Shown one piece after another: positions 1 through 8,426 of a stretch of 13,876 nucleotides of DNA (the first letter of the stretch is position 1; the number at the start of each line of letters is the position of its first letter). The DNA comes from Camillea tinctor (taxonomy: Eukaryota > Ascomycota > Sordariomycetes > Xylariales > Xylariaceae): positions 1 through 13,876 of the forward strand of contig MU394198.1 in assembly GCA_022578605.1 (NCBI GenBank), written 5' to 3'. Under the pieces are notes generated by a model. The model did no database searches. It had not been told where the DNA came from and was given only the letters and a program-made list of their open reading frames with translations. The position numbers and the translations under genes are program-made.

Positions 1-961
1 GCCGCGCTTTTGCCCTTTTTCTTCCGGGCCTGTTGTTTAATTGCTTCCTTAATTTATTTTTTTTTTAAATAATCTTTTTTAATTTTTTACTCCCACCCCC
101 CCCCCCACCCAAAAAAAAAACGGCTCTATATTCTCACTGTACCTTTCCCCAATCCTTATAATAGAATTTGACTACCTAACCACTGACCCAGCTTGCCTTC
201 TCCATCAACGGAGCCGCCTTTATATACCATAACTCTACACACTTAATCTTCGTCTGGATTATAACCAAATTTTCTAAAGCATCAAGAACAGGGTCTAGGC
301 ATCGTTGCTACCTTAAGAACCAGAACTACCTATGACTATCTAGGGTCGTTCTAGCTTGTTATGAAAGCAGCTTCTCTTCTTACTTCACGATTAGTAACGA
401 CTTCAATCTCTCTATCAAATTTAATGCATCTCATTTAGACGCACTTACCTTCTAAATATCGATTGCTCGCTTCTATGTAGCAGTCGATACCTACATTTTA
501 GGCACCTCTTTCTCCTATACTTACAACAGACAGTCCTATTCTAGCTGCAACCTTTGATATACCTTCACATATTTTACATACTTACACTACAAACTTCACA
601 CGCTGGTTCCATACGCTTCGCATATTGATTCATACTATAAACTATTCCAACCTAGAAATCCCCAAGTTCTCTGACGAGGTTCTTTCCTCGTGGTTGGTAT
701 GCGCTTCAGTGCCTAGGTCGCGGTAGTTTGAACCAATCTCAATCATTCATCACTACTCTCACAAAAGTCCCACTACCAGCGACTGCGTATGATACTTACT
801 CATTAATTCTTGACGTCAATCCAAAAATACAGGATCACGATTACAATACTATTTGATATTCAAGTTCTAAGCTACGGTAAACATCATTTACAATCACCAT
901 TCAGGTTCAGTCCAAGTTGTAGTTGCTTTTAACTCATCGATAAATTGAAATACTGGTTATC
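1..961. other. Gene-free upstream region of the SNF2 gene
   Basis: I see no convincing coding region on either strand. The sequence is AT-rich and pyrimidine-biased on the + strand, with homopolymer blocks at its left end. A perfect 6-bp hairpin (ACGAGG, loop TTCTTT, CCTCGT) lies at 674-691. The right end presumably holds the promoter and 5' leader of the gene that starts at 962, but no clear TATA box can be assigned. Confidence 0.6.
91..120. repeat. Homopolymer block (C11 then A10)
   Basis: A run of 11 C at 96-106 is followed by ACCC and a run of 10 A at 111-120. T-rich sequence (about 52-88) precedes it. This is low-complexity sequence where read errors are likely. Confidence 0.9.
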
Positions 962-3900
962 ATGGAAGATGAATCGAACACCAGCAATGCTGGTGCGTTG
1001 ATGCTAGTGAACGAAGACAGCAAGATGACACGAGCACCAGCATCGAAGCCGAGATCATCAAAGTCAGCACCGAAGCCTAAGAACAAAATTGTTCTTCTCA
1101 ACTCATCCAAGAAACGCAAGGCTGATCAATCTGACACGTTATCAAATATACACCAAAGCAAGAAGAGAACTTCTGGACAGTTACAGGTGAACAGGTTGAA
1201 TGCAAAAAAGTCAATGAAAGATAAACTAGGATCGATTGCCCTCCCACGTCAACAAAAGAATTTAGAAGGTCCTGGTTCGGTCATTCTTGCCCCAAAACCC
1301 CAAAGCGAGGCAAGTTTGAAGGTTGATCAATCTGCTCTAGGTACAGCGGAGAAGATCCTGAAAGGAAAATTTGAGTCCATTGGTAAGGATGACGACGGTC
1401 ATGGACTGTATAAGATAAAAGGGCTAGAGACCCCGATGCGCGATTACCAAATTATTGCATCAGCTTTTATGATCCGGCATGAGAGGTCACAGAAAGGTCC
1501 CCAAGGAGGGATCATAGCCGACGAAATGGGAATTGGTAAAACATTGGAGGCCATGGGATGCATGATGTTACATAAACCTTCAAAACAGGATCGCAAAGAA
1601 CATGAGCATCTCACATTGATAGTGACACCCTCACGTCATCTTTGTGCTCAGTGGTATGATGAGTTTAAGAAACACACAGATGAGGACTCTGAAAGCATCG
1701 AGATATATCAGGGTGGCCTTAAAGCTCGAGTTAGGTCTATGTGGGGGTTTGACTACATGTGAGTTGAACCAATAGGTAGGTAGTGCTGATCACAAGCCAA
1801 CTAACGGGACCAGATTGACAACGTACAAGCAAGTTTTTCACGACTATAATAAAGCGCCGAAGGGAGTATTATTCCAACTTAACTTTAATCGCATAATTCT
1901 GGATGAGGGCCATGGTATCAAGAATCGGTGCGCTAAAAGTATGATTCCTCAACTGTGGTGAAAGAGAATGCAAGTGAAAAGTTTCAACAAAGCTGACGAT
2001 TAATATAGCATCAAAGGCATGTCGAGCTCTTAAGGGGAATCGCAAGTGGATACTATCTGGAACGCCTTTCCATAATGCCGAGAAAGGTAGATTGTTTACT
2101 CATACATTATATTGATGTCTTCTGGCTAACATATTCACAGAAGCCCTCCCATATCTTCAATTTATTGGGGTGGATATGAAACTGCGTCGATCTGACTTTG
2201 AAAGCTACTTTGGTCCAATTGAACAGGTACGGATATCTTGAGACTAATGAATTAAACATTCCCTACACGTGCTAACAAACGTACAGGATGATGAACATAA
2301 CCGTATCATGAAGGTTCTCGAACTTCATATGCTTAGAAGGTATGTAAACGCGTAGCTTCGTAACAAAATATTGACTTGTTTGGACAGAGAAAAGGGTGAA
2401 TCCTTTCTTGGAAATCAAATATGCAAACTCCCTCCACGCTATGACCAAGTCATCACTTATGATTTAACCCCAGCGGAAAAAACTATTTACGAGTAAGTGA
2501 TTCCTCAAGTATTTGATATCATGTGTTTAATTATTAAATATTTATGAAACAGTTATCTACAAGACATCACAGCTTATAACCTGAATGGGGCTAGGAACCA
2601 AGTACCCCTAAACTCAGGACAGCATCGGATTCGTATGTGCATATTTCTAACCAAACTGCGACAAGCAGTAAACCACCCGTTTCTACTTGAGACATACATG
2701 AGAGGATTGGAGCATGAGGAAATGAAAGAGCTGAAAGGAATGCTGCTGAAGACCAGCCACCAGTCTCCTATCGATGGAGATTCTGAAGCCGCGCAAGGTG
2801 AGGCTTTGTCCAACTAACCAAATAAGTATTTAAAGAAACTGATTCCTAGTGCAGAGAAAGCCAACCAAGATGAGAATGACAACTTCAGTGATATAATCCA
2901 GTACCTAGACCAAGAACTTTCCTCGAAGGATAATACGGGGTGTACTCAGTGCCAAAAAACATCTAAATTTATAGTTCTTGTAGTAAGCATTCTCAGACAA
3001 GTTAGGAAGCTCAAGATGTGCTAACGACCTTCAAGTGTGGCCACCGTATCTGCTATGATTGCTATGAGGACCTCGTCGAAGAAGACATGAAGGACGGTAA
3101 AAGGGTATTTAAGTGCCCTGAATGCAATGAAAGAATCAAGAATATTAATTACCACCCTGATGACTATGATGATGATGACAGCAGCTCTGATGACACCAAA
3201 CCTACAAAGGACGACAAGGATGAGGCGGATGACAGCAAATATGAAAGGGGGTGGTTTATTAAGGGGAAGAAAAGACCGAAAATAAATATTATGGCGTTCA
3301 GGCACTACTCGAAGCCAAGCGGCCCCGGAGACGATGTTAATGGTCAACAGCCAAAGGCTAATCGATCCGTAACAAGGTGGCTTAAAAAAAGCGACACAGC
3401 AACTGGGAAAATTCAGTCTAGTTCCAAAGTTGAAAAGACCCTAAACTTGATTTCGGATTGGCAAGATGAAAGCCCTGATGACAAAATCATTGTCTATCTT
3501 AACTGGACTGTAACCGCAAAGGTCCTGGGACGAATGCTTGGGTCCAAGAAAATCCCATTCTTATACTACTGGGGAAACATCAGCTGTGAAGCGCGGCAAG
3601 AGGCCCTCAGAAGGTTTAGGGAAGATAAAAGCATCAAGGTTTTGGTATGTATTATTATTGTCCCGTTTCATATACATAAACCCTTAGGCTAATACTCCTA
3701 CGTAGTTGGCAAGCCTCACAGCTGGGAGTTCAGGATTGAATATCGAGTGCGCCAATCGAGTCATCAGCTTAGATCCCTGGTGGAACGTATGTGTCGAAGA
3801 GCAAGCGTTCGGCCGAGTCTGGCGCCACGGACAGCAAAAGGCCACATATATCGTCCGTATAATCGCTAGGGATACCATTGACGAACGTATGCTCCAGCTA

Positions 3901-4083
3901 CAGGAGACAAAAGCTATCCAATGCAATGAGGCTATCAAGCAAGGGAAGAAGCCAAAGCCGCTATCTAACGAAGAAACCCTCTACCTCCTCTTTGGCAACC
4001 AGGGAGAACCGTCTAATGACGGAGAAGAAGATTCATCCGATGACGTGAAGGATGAGAGTGATGATTCAGATTACGAGGCATAA
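962..4083 (+). CDS. SNF2-family DNA-dependent ATPase/helicase with inserted RING finger (Rad5/Rad16-like)
   Basis: Predicted nuclear chromatin-remodelling or DNA-repair translocase, possibly also an E3 ubiquitin ligase. Inferred exons: 962-1758, 1814-1938, 2009-2086, 2141-2226, 2287-2339, 2388-2492, 2553-2797, 2855-2982, 3006-3644, 3706-4083; joined they give 877 residues in frame. Visible motifs: Walker A DEMGIGKT (187-194), motif Ia LIVTPSRHLCAQW (from 219), motif II DEGH (296-299), motif III LSGTP (323-327), TKLRQAVNHPFLL before the RING, motif IV KIIVYLNW (from 699), and motif VI QAFGRVWRHGQ (785-795). RING ligands are C526, C529, C550, H552, C555, C558, C576 and C579, a textbook C3HC4. 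The N-terminus is basic (KKRK near 50); acidic tracts lie at about 590-620 and at the C-terminus. The ATG has A at -3. Oddity: joining exons 8 and 9 needs a 23-nt intron (2983-3005), so this spot may be a frameshift. The family call is firm; the orthologue is not. Confidence 0.9.
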
Positions 4084-5110
4084 TCTAAGGTTTGACATCG
4101 ACAAGGTGCATGCATCATAGTTTCAGCTACGTTGGGATTCGAGTTGCGGACTGCATAGATGCCTACGACACCACGGTACTTTATGAGCACAAGCCAAGGT
4201 CTAATAAGTCGGAAACGATGGATTTGAAGTTATATTAGCATTATATGCGGTTGAACTATTATCATTCATATTTCGCGGTTGCTTTGAAAGTTAGGTCATT
4301 CTCCCCTATTTACAGGGAGGGAGCCAGAGTCATCACCAGAGGGTTATGTGGAACTGGTAACTGGGAATTATAGCAGGGAACTTCACGTTACATAAAGGAA
4401 ATCGATGCGTTACAACTTAGTCGTTATATCCATATCACTTCATTTAGTTTGCGAATCTATTATCTTTCAATTTAATCCCTGACTAGGTATGTATGTGAAG
4501 GGATATCCGGAGTGATGGTGTCAGCTTAACCTTGTTATCGAGTCAAAAAGCCAACTGCCGTCAAGTGCATGAATAAAAACCTGGCTTGCGTGAACCCAAA
4601 ACCTTGGGAATAGTATTTAATGCATCTCGAGATCTACGTGGCGGAGTCCTCCCAGTTGACTTTCTTCGGAGCACCTCCGGATCGAAATTGGATCATTCGG
4701 GATGCCAAGGCCTCGGAACGTAACCATCCATGCCGGTTTTAGAACCCACTCATTACCGGCAGCGGGATCAGGCATCAAATGACGCTGAGTCAAATAGATG
4801 TCGATCCCTTGGGTGATTGAGGTTAGTTGCATTGATTCCTTGCTGGTCAATTTATAGAAACCCCCCTATTCGGTGACTAGGGCCGTGTAAACGCCGCGGA
4901 TATACTACGCACTATATATAACTTACATATATAGACTATAGTTAGCTGGATTGCGTGAGAAAGGCTTAGATGTGTTAAAGGTAATGGGTATATATAAGTA
5001 GTCAGGAGGAAGTCAAACTGATTTTTGCCTACCACGACATCGGTAACGCCTGATTACCCCCCTTAAGTGAACCTGAACATATACCATTACCTAGCCCGAT
5101 AGCAAGCAAC
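4084..5110. other. Spacer between SNF2 and LPMO genes
   Basis: About 1 kb without a convincing gene. An AATAAA at 4572-4577 could serve the SNF2 transcript but lies nearly 500 nt past its stop. A leftward open frame runs from about 4877 to 4617 (first ATG at 4832) and reads like plausible protein (for example LMPDPAAGNEWVLKPAW), but no family is recognised and a rightward frame overlaps it. The right part should hold the LPMO promoter. Two matches to the short CreA/Cre1 carbon-repressor consensus (SYGGRG) occur at 4641-4646 and, reversed, 4675-4680; such short motifs are weak evidence. Confidence 0.5.
4989..4998 (+). promoter_or_regulatory. TATA-like box of the LPMO gene
   Basis: TATATATAAG lies 113 nt before the LPMO start codon, a normal distance for a fungal core promoter with a leader of roughly 80 nt. 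The assignment rests on position and sequence only. Other TATATA stretches occur nearby in this AT-rich spacer. Confidence 0.4.
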
Positions 5111-5908
5111 ATGCGGTTCCTCGTGTCAGCCTTGGCTCTAGCCCTCACAGCAGATGCCCACTGCATTTTCCAAGTCAGTAGCAGCAGCCCTCACATAGAC
5201 AATAAAGATGACCATCTAACCACTGTCGAATAGAAACTCTCTGTCAACGGACAAGAGCAGAAACTCCTTGATGGGCTCCGCGCGCCTAGCGACAACAACC
5301 CGGTCCAGGACCCCTCCTCCAGCGGCATCACCTGCGGCGCCGACGGCACCAAGTCCTCGACCGTGATCCCCGTCAAAGCAGGCGACCAGATCGGGGCCTG
5401 GTACCAGCACGTGATCGGGGGGTCCCAAGGCCCCGCCGACGCCGACAACCCCATCGCGTCCTCGCACAAGGGACCCATCACGGCGTACCTCGCGGCGGTG
5501 GACTCGGCCGCCTCGGCCTCGGCCTCGAGCGCGAAGTGGTTCAAGATCTTCGAGGACACGTTCGACCCCTCGTCCAAGCAGTGGGGCGTCGACCACATGA
5601 TCGCGAACGACGGGTGGGTCAAGTTCTCGCTGCCGACCTGCATCCCCGACGGCGAGTACCTGCTGCGCGTCGAGACGCTGGCCCTGCACAGCGCGTACGC
5701 GCAGAACGGCGCGCAGTTCTACACGTCGTGCGCGCAGCTCAAGGTCTCGGGCGGGTCGGGGTCTTTGCCTAGCTCTACGGTTAGCTTCCCTGGCGCGTAC
5801 ACGGCGACGGACCCGAGTGTTATGATTAATATCTACGGGACGGGCGGTGTTGCGGATATGGGAGGACAGCAGTATCCTGCTCATGGACCAGCGGTGTTCA
5901 AGTGCTAA
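5111..5908 (+). CDS. Secreted AA9 lytic polysaccharide monooxygenase (former GH61)
   Basis: Copper enzyme that oxidatively cleaves cellulose or related beta-glucans outside the cell. Exons 5111-5173 and 5234-5908 give 245 residues; the 60-nt intron has donor GTCAGT and a CTAAC branch point. A 16-residue signal peptide (MRFLVSALALALTADA) precedes His17, the mature first residue that binds copper. The histidine brace is H17 plus H99 (in SSHKGPI); H173 (in LALHSA), Q182 and axial Y184 (QFY) complete the active site. In mature numbering these are H1, H83, H157, Q166 and Y168, spaced as in known AA9 enzymes. Other family blocks are KWFKIFED, ANDGWVKFSLPTCIPDGEYLLR and TVSFPGAY, with the ending AVFKC. 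There is no cellulose-binding module or C-terminal anchor. Cys18 follows the catalytic His where Thr or Gly is more usual, giving five cysteines. Exon 2 is far more GC-rich than its flanks. Substrate and regioselectivity cannot be told. Confidence 0.94.
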
Positions 5909-6216
5909 AGGGGAATCGTATTTGTCAACTATGTAACTACCTAGAGACCGAATCGCAAAAGCTGGACAGCGTAGAGTAAGTAGCCTTGTTGTCGAGCATT
6001 TTATAGCACGTCAAAGGAAACCTAGTACATATTATCAGACTTGTTCAATAAATAACCTAAAGTCCGTATTCCTTGCCAGCTTTTTATTCTCAGGAACTAT
6101 TCCCATAATCAACCTATTTCCGAGACAATAGTACATTACTAGATCATAGAGTATTATTATTACGAAATGTCCAGAAAAGATTTAGACTAGAAAGTACAGT
6201 ACACGTACCCAATGTA
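5909..6216. other. LPMO 3' flank
   Basis: AT-rich sequence with no open frame that looks coding. It contains the candidate polyadenylation signal of the LPMO gene and nothing else I can name. Confidence 0.5.
6047..6052 (+). terminator. Candidate polyadenylation signal of the LPMO gene
   Basis: AATAAA sits 139 nt after the LPMO stop codon in AT-rich sequence, a reasonable 3' UTR length for a fungal gene. Fungal poly(A) signals are loose, so this is tentative. Confidence 0.4.
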
Positions 6217-6397
6217 AATACAAAGAGACCTTCTTATCAACCATCGCCAAATCCAGGAGGAAGTGGAAAATGAGAAGGGGAGGTTCGCTACCACCGAAGT
6301 CAGCTATCCTGAAGACAAGTTTCTAACAACTCACCCACTGTCCTTCGACGAGACTTCTAGTAACTTCGCTGACAACTTCGGCTTCTACGGCAGCTAA
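6217..6397 (+). pseudogene. Possible C-terminal coding remnant, family unknown
   Basis: After a TAA at about 6214-6216 one frame stays open for roughly 60 codons and ends at TAA 6395-6397. It contains no ATG, so it could only be a last exon or a relic. The translation has balanced composition (for example VENEKGRFATTEVSYPEDKF, ending NFADNFGFYGS) and stands out from the AT-rich noise around it. I recognise no family and see no upstream exon between it and the LPMO gene. A purine tract (6453-6469) lies just downstream, which would fit the end of a decayed retroelement, but chance is also possible. Confidence 0.25.
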
Positions 6398-6929
6398 TAA
6401 AATGCCATAAGCAAAGACGATCCTACATGTGGCCTCCAAGTTTAAAGATGGTAGGGAGAGGGGGGGGAACCACTACACAAGAGATATGGACTGTCTTGTG
6501 ACACCTCCTGCCAAGGACTTGCCGTCCCCTTGAGTCTTCTTATTGGAAGCGTTGGCAATCTTTGATGGACTTGGAATATACCTCACCTACTTCTGTAAGC
6601 CAAGATAGTTTATATGTATAAGGGGTCCCAAGCCATATCATAGGCCACAGCCGTGTGGCTGCACCACACCCCTACCTCCGTGGAATTGCACATTTCTTTT
6701 ATGCTCCGTAGTATGTAGTTGTACACACTCTATCTGTCGATCTCCTCTGCCCCTATTCGTTAGAGACATAGGTACAAGAGAGCTCGGGACCGAACACCTT
6801 CGCCCCCAAGTGTGTTGGACCTATCATTCTATGTACGTTCTTCAAGTCATAACCCCTCACTTGCCGTCTTATTGCTTTCATGGCTGCATGTCGGCATTCT
6901 CTTTTGTAACATGCACGGACACTCTTTGG
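6398..6929. other. Spacer with purine tract and small hairpin
   Basis: No gene seen. A 17-nt all-purine tract (AGGGAGAGGGGGGGGAA) lies at 6453-6469. A perfect 6-bp hairpin (GCCACA, loop GCCG, TGTGGC) lies at 6644-6659. The open frames here are short and lack protein-like composition. Confidence 0.45.
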
Positions 6930-6931
6930 TC

Positions 6932-6939
6932 TATATAAG
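6932..6939 (+). promoter_or_regulatory. TATA-like box upstream of the hairpin-rich block
   Basis: TATATAAG lies 49 nt before the first long stem (6988) and is followed by a CT-rich stretch at 6955-6990, the usual look of a fungal core promoter and start region. It does not precede any convincing ORF, which suggests, without proving, a non-coding or retroelement transcript. Confidence 0.35.
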
Positions 6940-6987
6940 ACCCGTTTGCTCGCCTTCATCTGGGACTGGATTTCTTTTCTTCTTCAT

Positions 6988-7215
6988 CTCACACCTCATA
7001 CAACGCTCGCTGCAGGTTCATCCTCGTTTCTCTCTCATCGCTTCGTTCTGTGAGCGAGCGTTGGGTGTGAGATCGGTGAGGTTTCTTCGAACCTTTCCTC
7101 AACTACACGCGGAGGGCATCCTTAATGCCCTCTTATCACTCAGGAATATTCGTCTAATTGCCGGACCGAATATTTCGCTTGATACACCTCACTAAATGGC
7201 GTTTACCAGCCATTT
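6988..7215 (+). ncRNA. Candidate structured RNA: five consecutive hairpins
   Basis: Five stems follow one another in about 230 nt. (1) 6988-6995 plus 7001-7011 pair perfectly with 7053-7071: 19 bp with a 5-nt bulge and a 41-nt loop. (2) GGTT/AACC at 7080-7093. (3) GAGGGCAT/ATGCCCTC at 7112-7132, 8 bp with a 5-nt loop. (4) AATATTCG/CGAATATT at 7145-7174, 8 bp. (5) AAATGGC/GCCATTT at 7194-7215, 7 bp. The open frames across the block lack protein-like composition. The strand is inferred from the TATA-like box on the left; paired DNA alone does not fix it. The block could instead be the leader or LTR of a decayed retroelement, or extruding DNA with no RNA product. No known RNA family is recognised. 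Confidence 0.35.
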
Positions 7216-7237
7216 CACGCATACACTTTACTGCACA

Positions 7238-7337
7238 CGTTGCAGAGTGTCCTCTACACGTTATCACACTCATTGCTGAGTGTCCTCAACACGTTACTGC
7301 ATTCATTGCACAGTGTTCCTCAGCGTTCTCACGCATT
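7238..7337. repeat. Three diverged 33-bp tandem repeats
   Basis: Units begin at 7238, 7271 and 7304 with an exact 33-bp period; copy 3 runs on to 7337. The core is TTGCNNAGTGT, then CCTC and CGTT. Copies 1 and 2 agree at about 26 of 33 positions; copy 3 carries a small indel. Because 33 is a multiple of three, one rightward frame encodes 11-residue repeats (AECPLHV, AECPQHV, AQCSSAF), but that frame has no ATG until 7395 and no recognisable homology. Confidence 0.75.
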
Positions 7338-7368
7338 CAACCGAATTGCATCCTACAAACGGATCGCA

Positions 7369-7402
7369 TCTCGCGCCGCAATGGTTCTCGCGCCGTAATG
7401 GC
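7369..7402. repeat. Two-copy 17-bp tandem repeat
   Basis: TCTCGCGCCGCAATGGT at 7369-7385 is followed directly by TCTCGCGCCGTAATGGC at 7386-7402, with 15 of 17 positions identical. Confidence 0.85.
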
Positions 7403-8152
7403 ACACTCTACGCTCTCAGGATCAAGGCCCCGGCTGGTTACTTTCGTACTATCCAGCCGTACACGGCCTCCTCGATCCCCCGGCACTCAAGCCGACGTGA
7501 ATACTCAACTGCAAAGCATCAACCGGATGGCGGACGATAACCCCATCGAAGTGACTCCGGGCTTCAAATCTCCCCTATATTTCGTATCGCATTCGGAACC
7601 ATAGGCATAGCCCGTTTTCACCAAAGGAGAGAATTTCTTCTCTCTTCAGCTTGCATTGCGGCAACAGTCCCGTTAGCTCGGCTTCACAACTTCGCAAGTT
7701 TCCCGTCTCGCTTCTCGCCCCGTCAATGTCCTCGTCGCTACTATTTCCACGAGCGTTGCCCGTCAATCACGCCTGAGGTTTTTTCAACCCTCCTTTCACT
7801 ACGCGCGCAGGGCGCGCCCGGTCTCAGTAACTCTTATCGTTCGAAGTACAAGTGTCCTCATTGCGCGAGGGGGTAACGCGTCCCTTCGTATGCTTTTGCA
7901 TGCTACGCTCCATATTATCCCCCAACACAATCGCACTCGTACAGACCGGCAGCTTGCCTGCGTAGAGGAAGCTCTCACCACGCACTCGCCAGGGATTTTT
8001 CCTCGTCACTTTGTCTTTTCCACCTCCCGCGAAGGGTGTGGTTTTTTGCAGTGGTCCGAGGTTTTTTTTTTATCCCACTCGCCGCCGTCGTTCGCAAATC
8101 CTACTTATAGCTAGCTATTAGGAGCGCATGACCAAGCCTCAAAAAGAGGCTT
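7403..8152. other. Hairpin-bearing block without convincing gene
   Basis: No supported protein gene. A rightward ORF from an ATG at 7395 to 7604 (69 codons) has no recognisable family. Perfect hairpins: 7431-7459 (CGGCTGG/CCAGCCG), 7627-7644 (GAGAGAA/TTCTCTC, 4-nt loop), 7688-7700 (AACTT/AAGTT), 7803-7817 (GCGCGC/GCGCGC, 3-nt loop), 7890-7901 (ATGC/GCAT) and 8134-8152 (AAGCCTC/GAGGCTT, A5 loop). A run of ten T lies at 8062-8071. The segment 7750-7838 resembles 7055-7137. Confidence 0.5.
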
Positions 8153-8426
8153 ACACTATAAATACACACATACAAACCAAAACTTCCTGTTCGATACCTG
8201 TTGAGTGAATGAATGTGCTATGACTTTCCAGATCCGTAGAGACTAAATGATTAAGCCATATAATTTTATTTTGCCCCAGGTAGATTAATGGCTTATCCAG
8301 CGTAGATACCAGAGAAATTTCCGAGATGCATCTGTTCCACATGAGTCTATGTATTATTCTAACTAGATGCAATGGTTTTCGACTAAGACTAGGTAAGTAG
8401 TCGAGCGAAACTTGTACAATCCTTTT
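8153..8426. other. 3' flank of the phosphomannose isomerase gene
   Basis: AT-rich sequence downstream of the leftward isomerase gene. It holds that gene's candidate poly(A) signal and nothing else I can name. Confidence 0.5.
8265..8270 (-). terminator. Candidate polyadenylation signal of the isomerase gene
   Basis: On the minus strand this reads AATAAA, 157 nt past the isomerase stop codon. Position and sequence are the only evidence. Confidence 0.4.

Noticed and set aside
660..730. Possible tRNA gene (hairpin with GTGGTTGGTATGCG-like sequence and TTTGAACC)
   Set aside because: No cloverleaf can be formed, there is no proper B box, and the acceptor arms do not pair.
3021..3347. Leftward ORF opposite the SNF2 RING region
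   Set aside because: Ile/Val-rich shadow produced by GAT/GAC acidic codons on the coding strand.
5216..5884. Long leftward ORF opposite the LPMO
   Set aside because: Arg/Val-rich shadow caused by GC-rich codon third positions; the sense strand has unmistakable AA9 motifs.
6812..7604. Two overlapping rightward ORFs in the hairpin-rich block
   Set aside because: Composition is Arg/Ser/His/Leu-rich with no recognisable domain, the second lacks an ATG for its first half, and both are explained by stop-poor CT-rich sequence.
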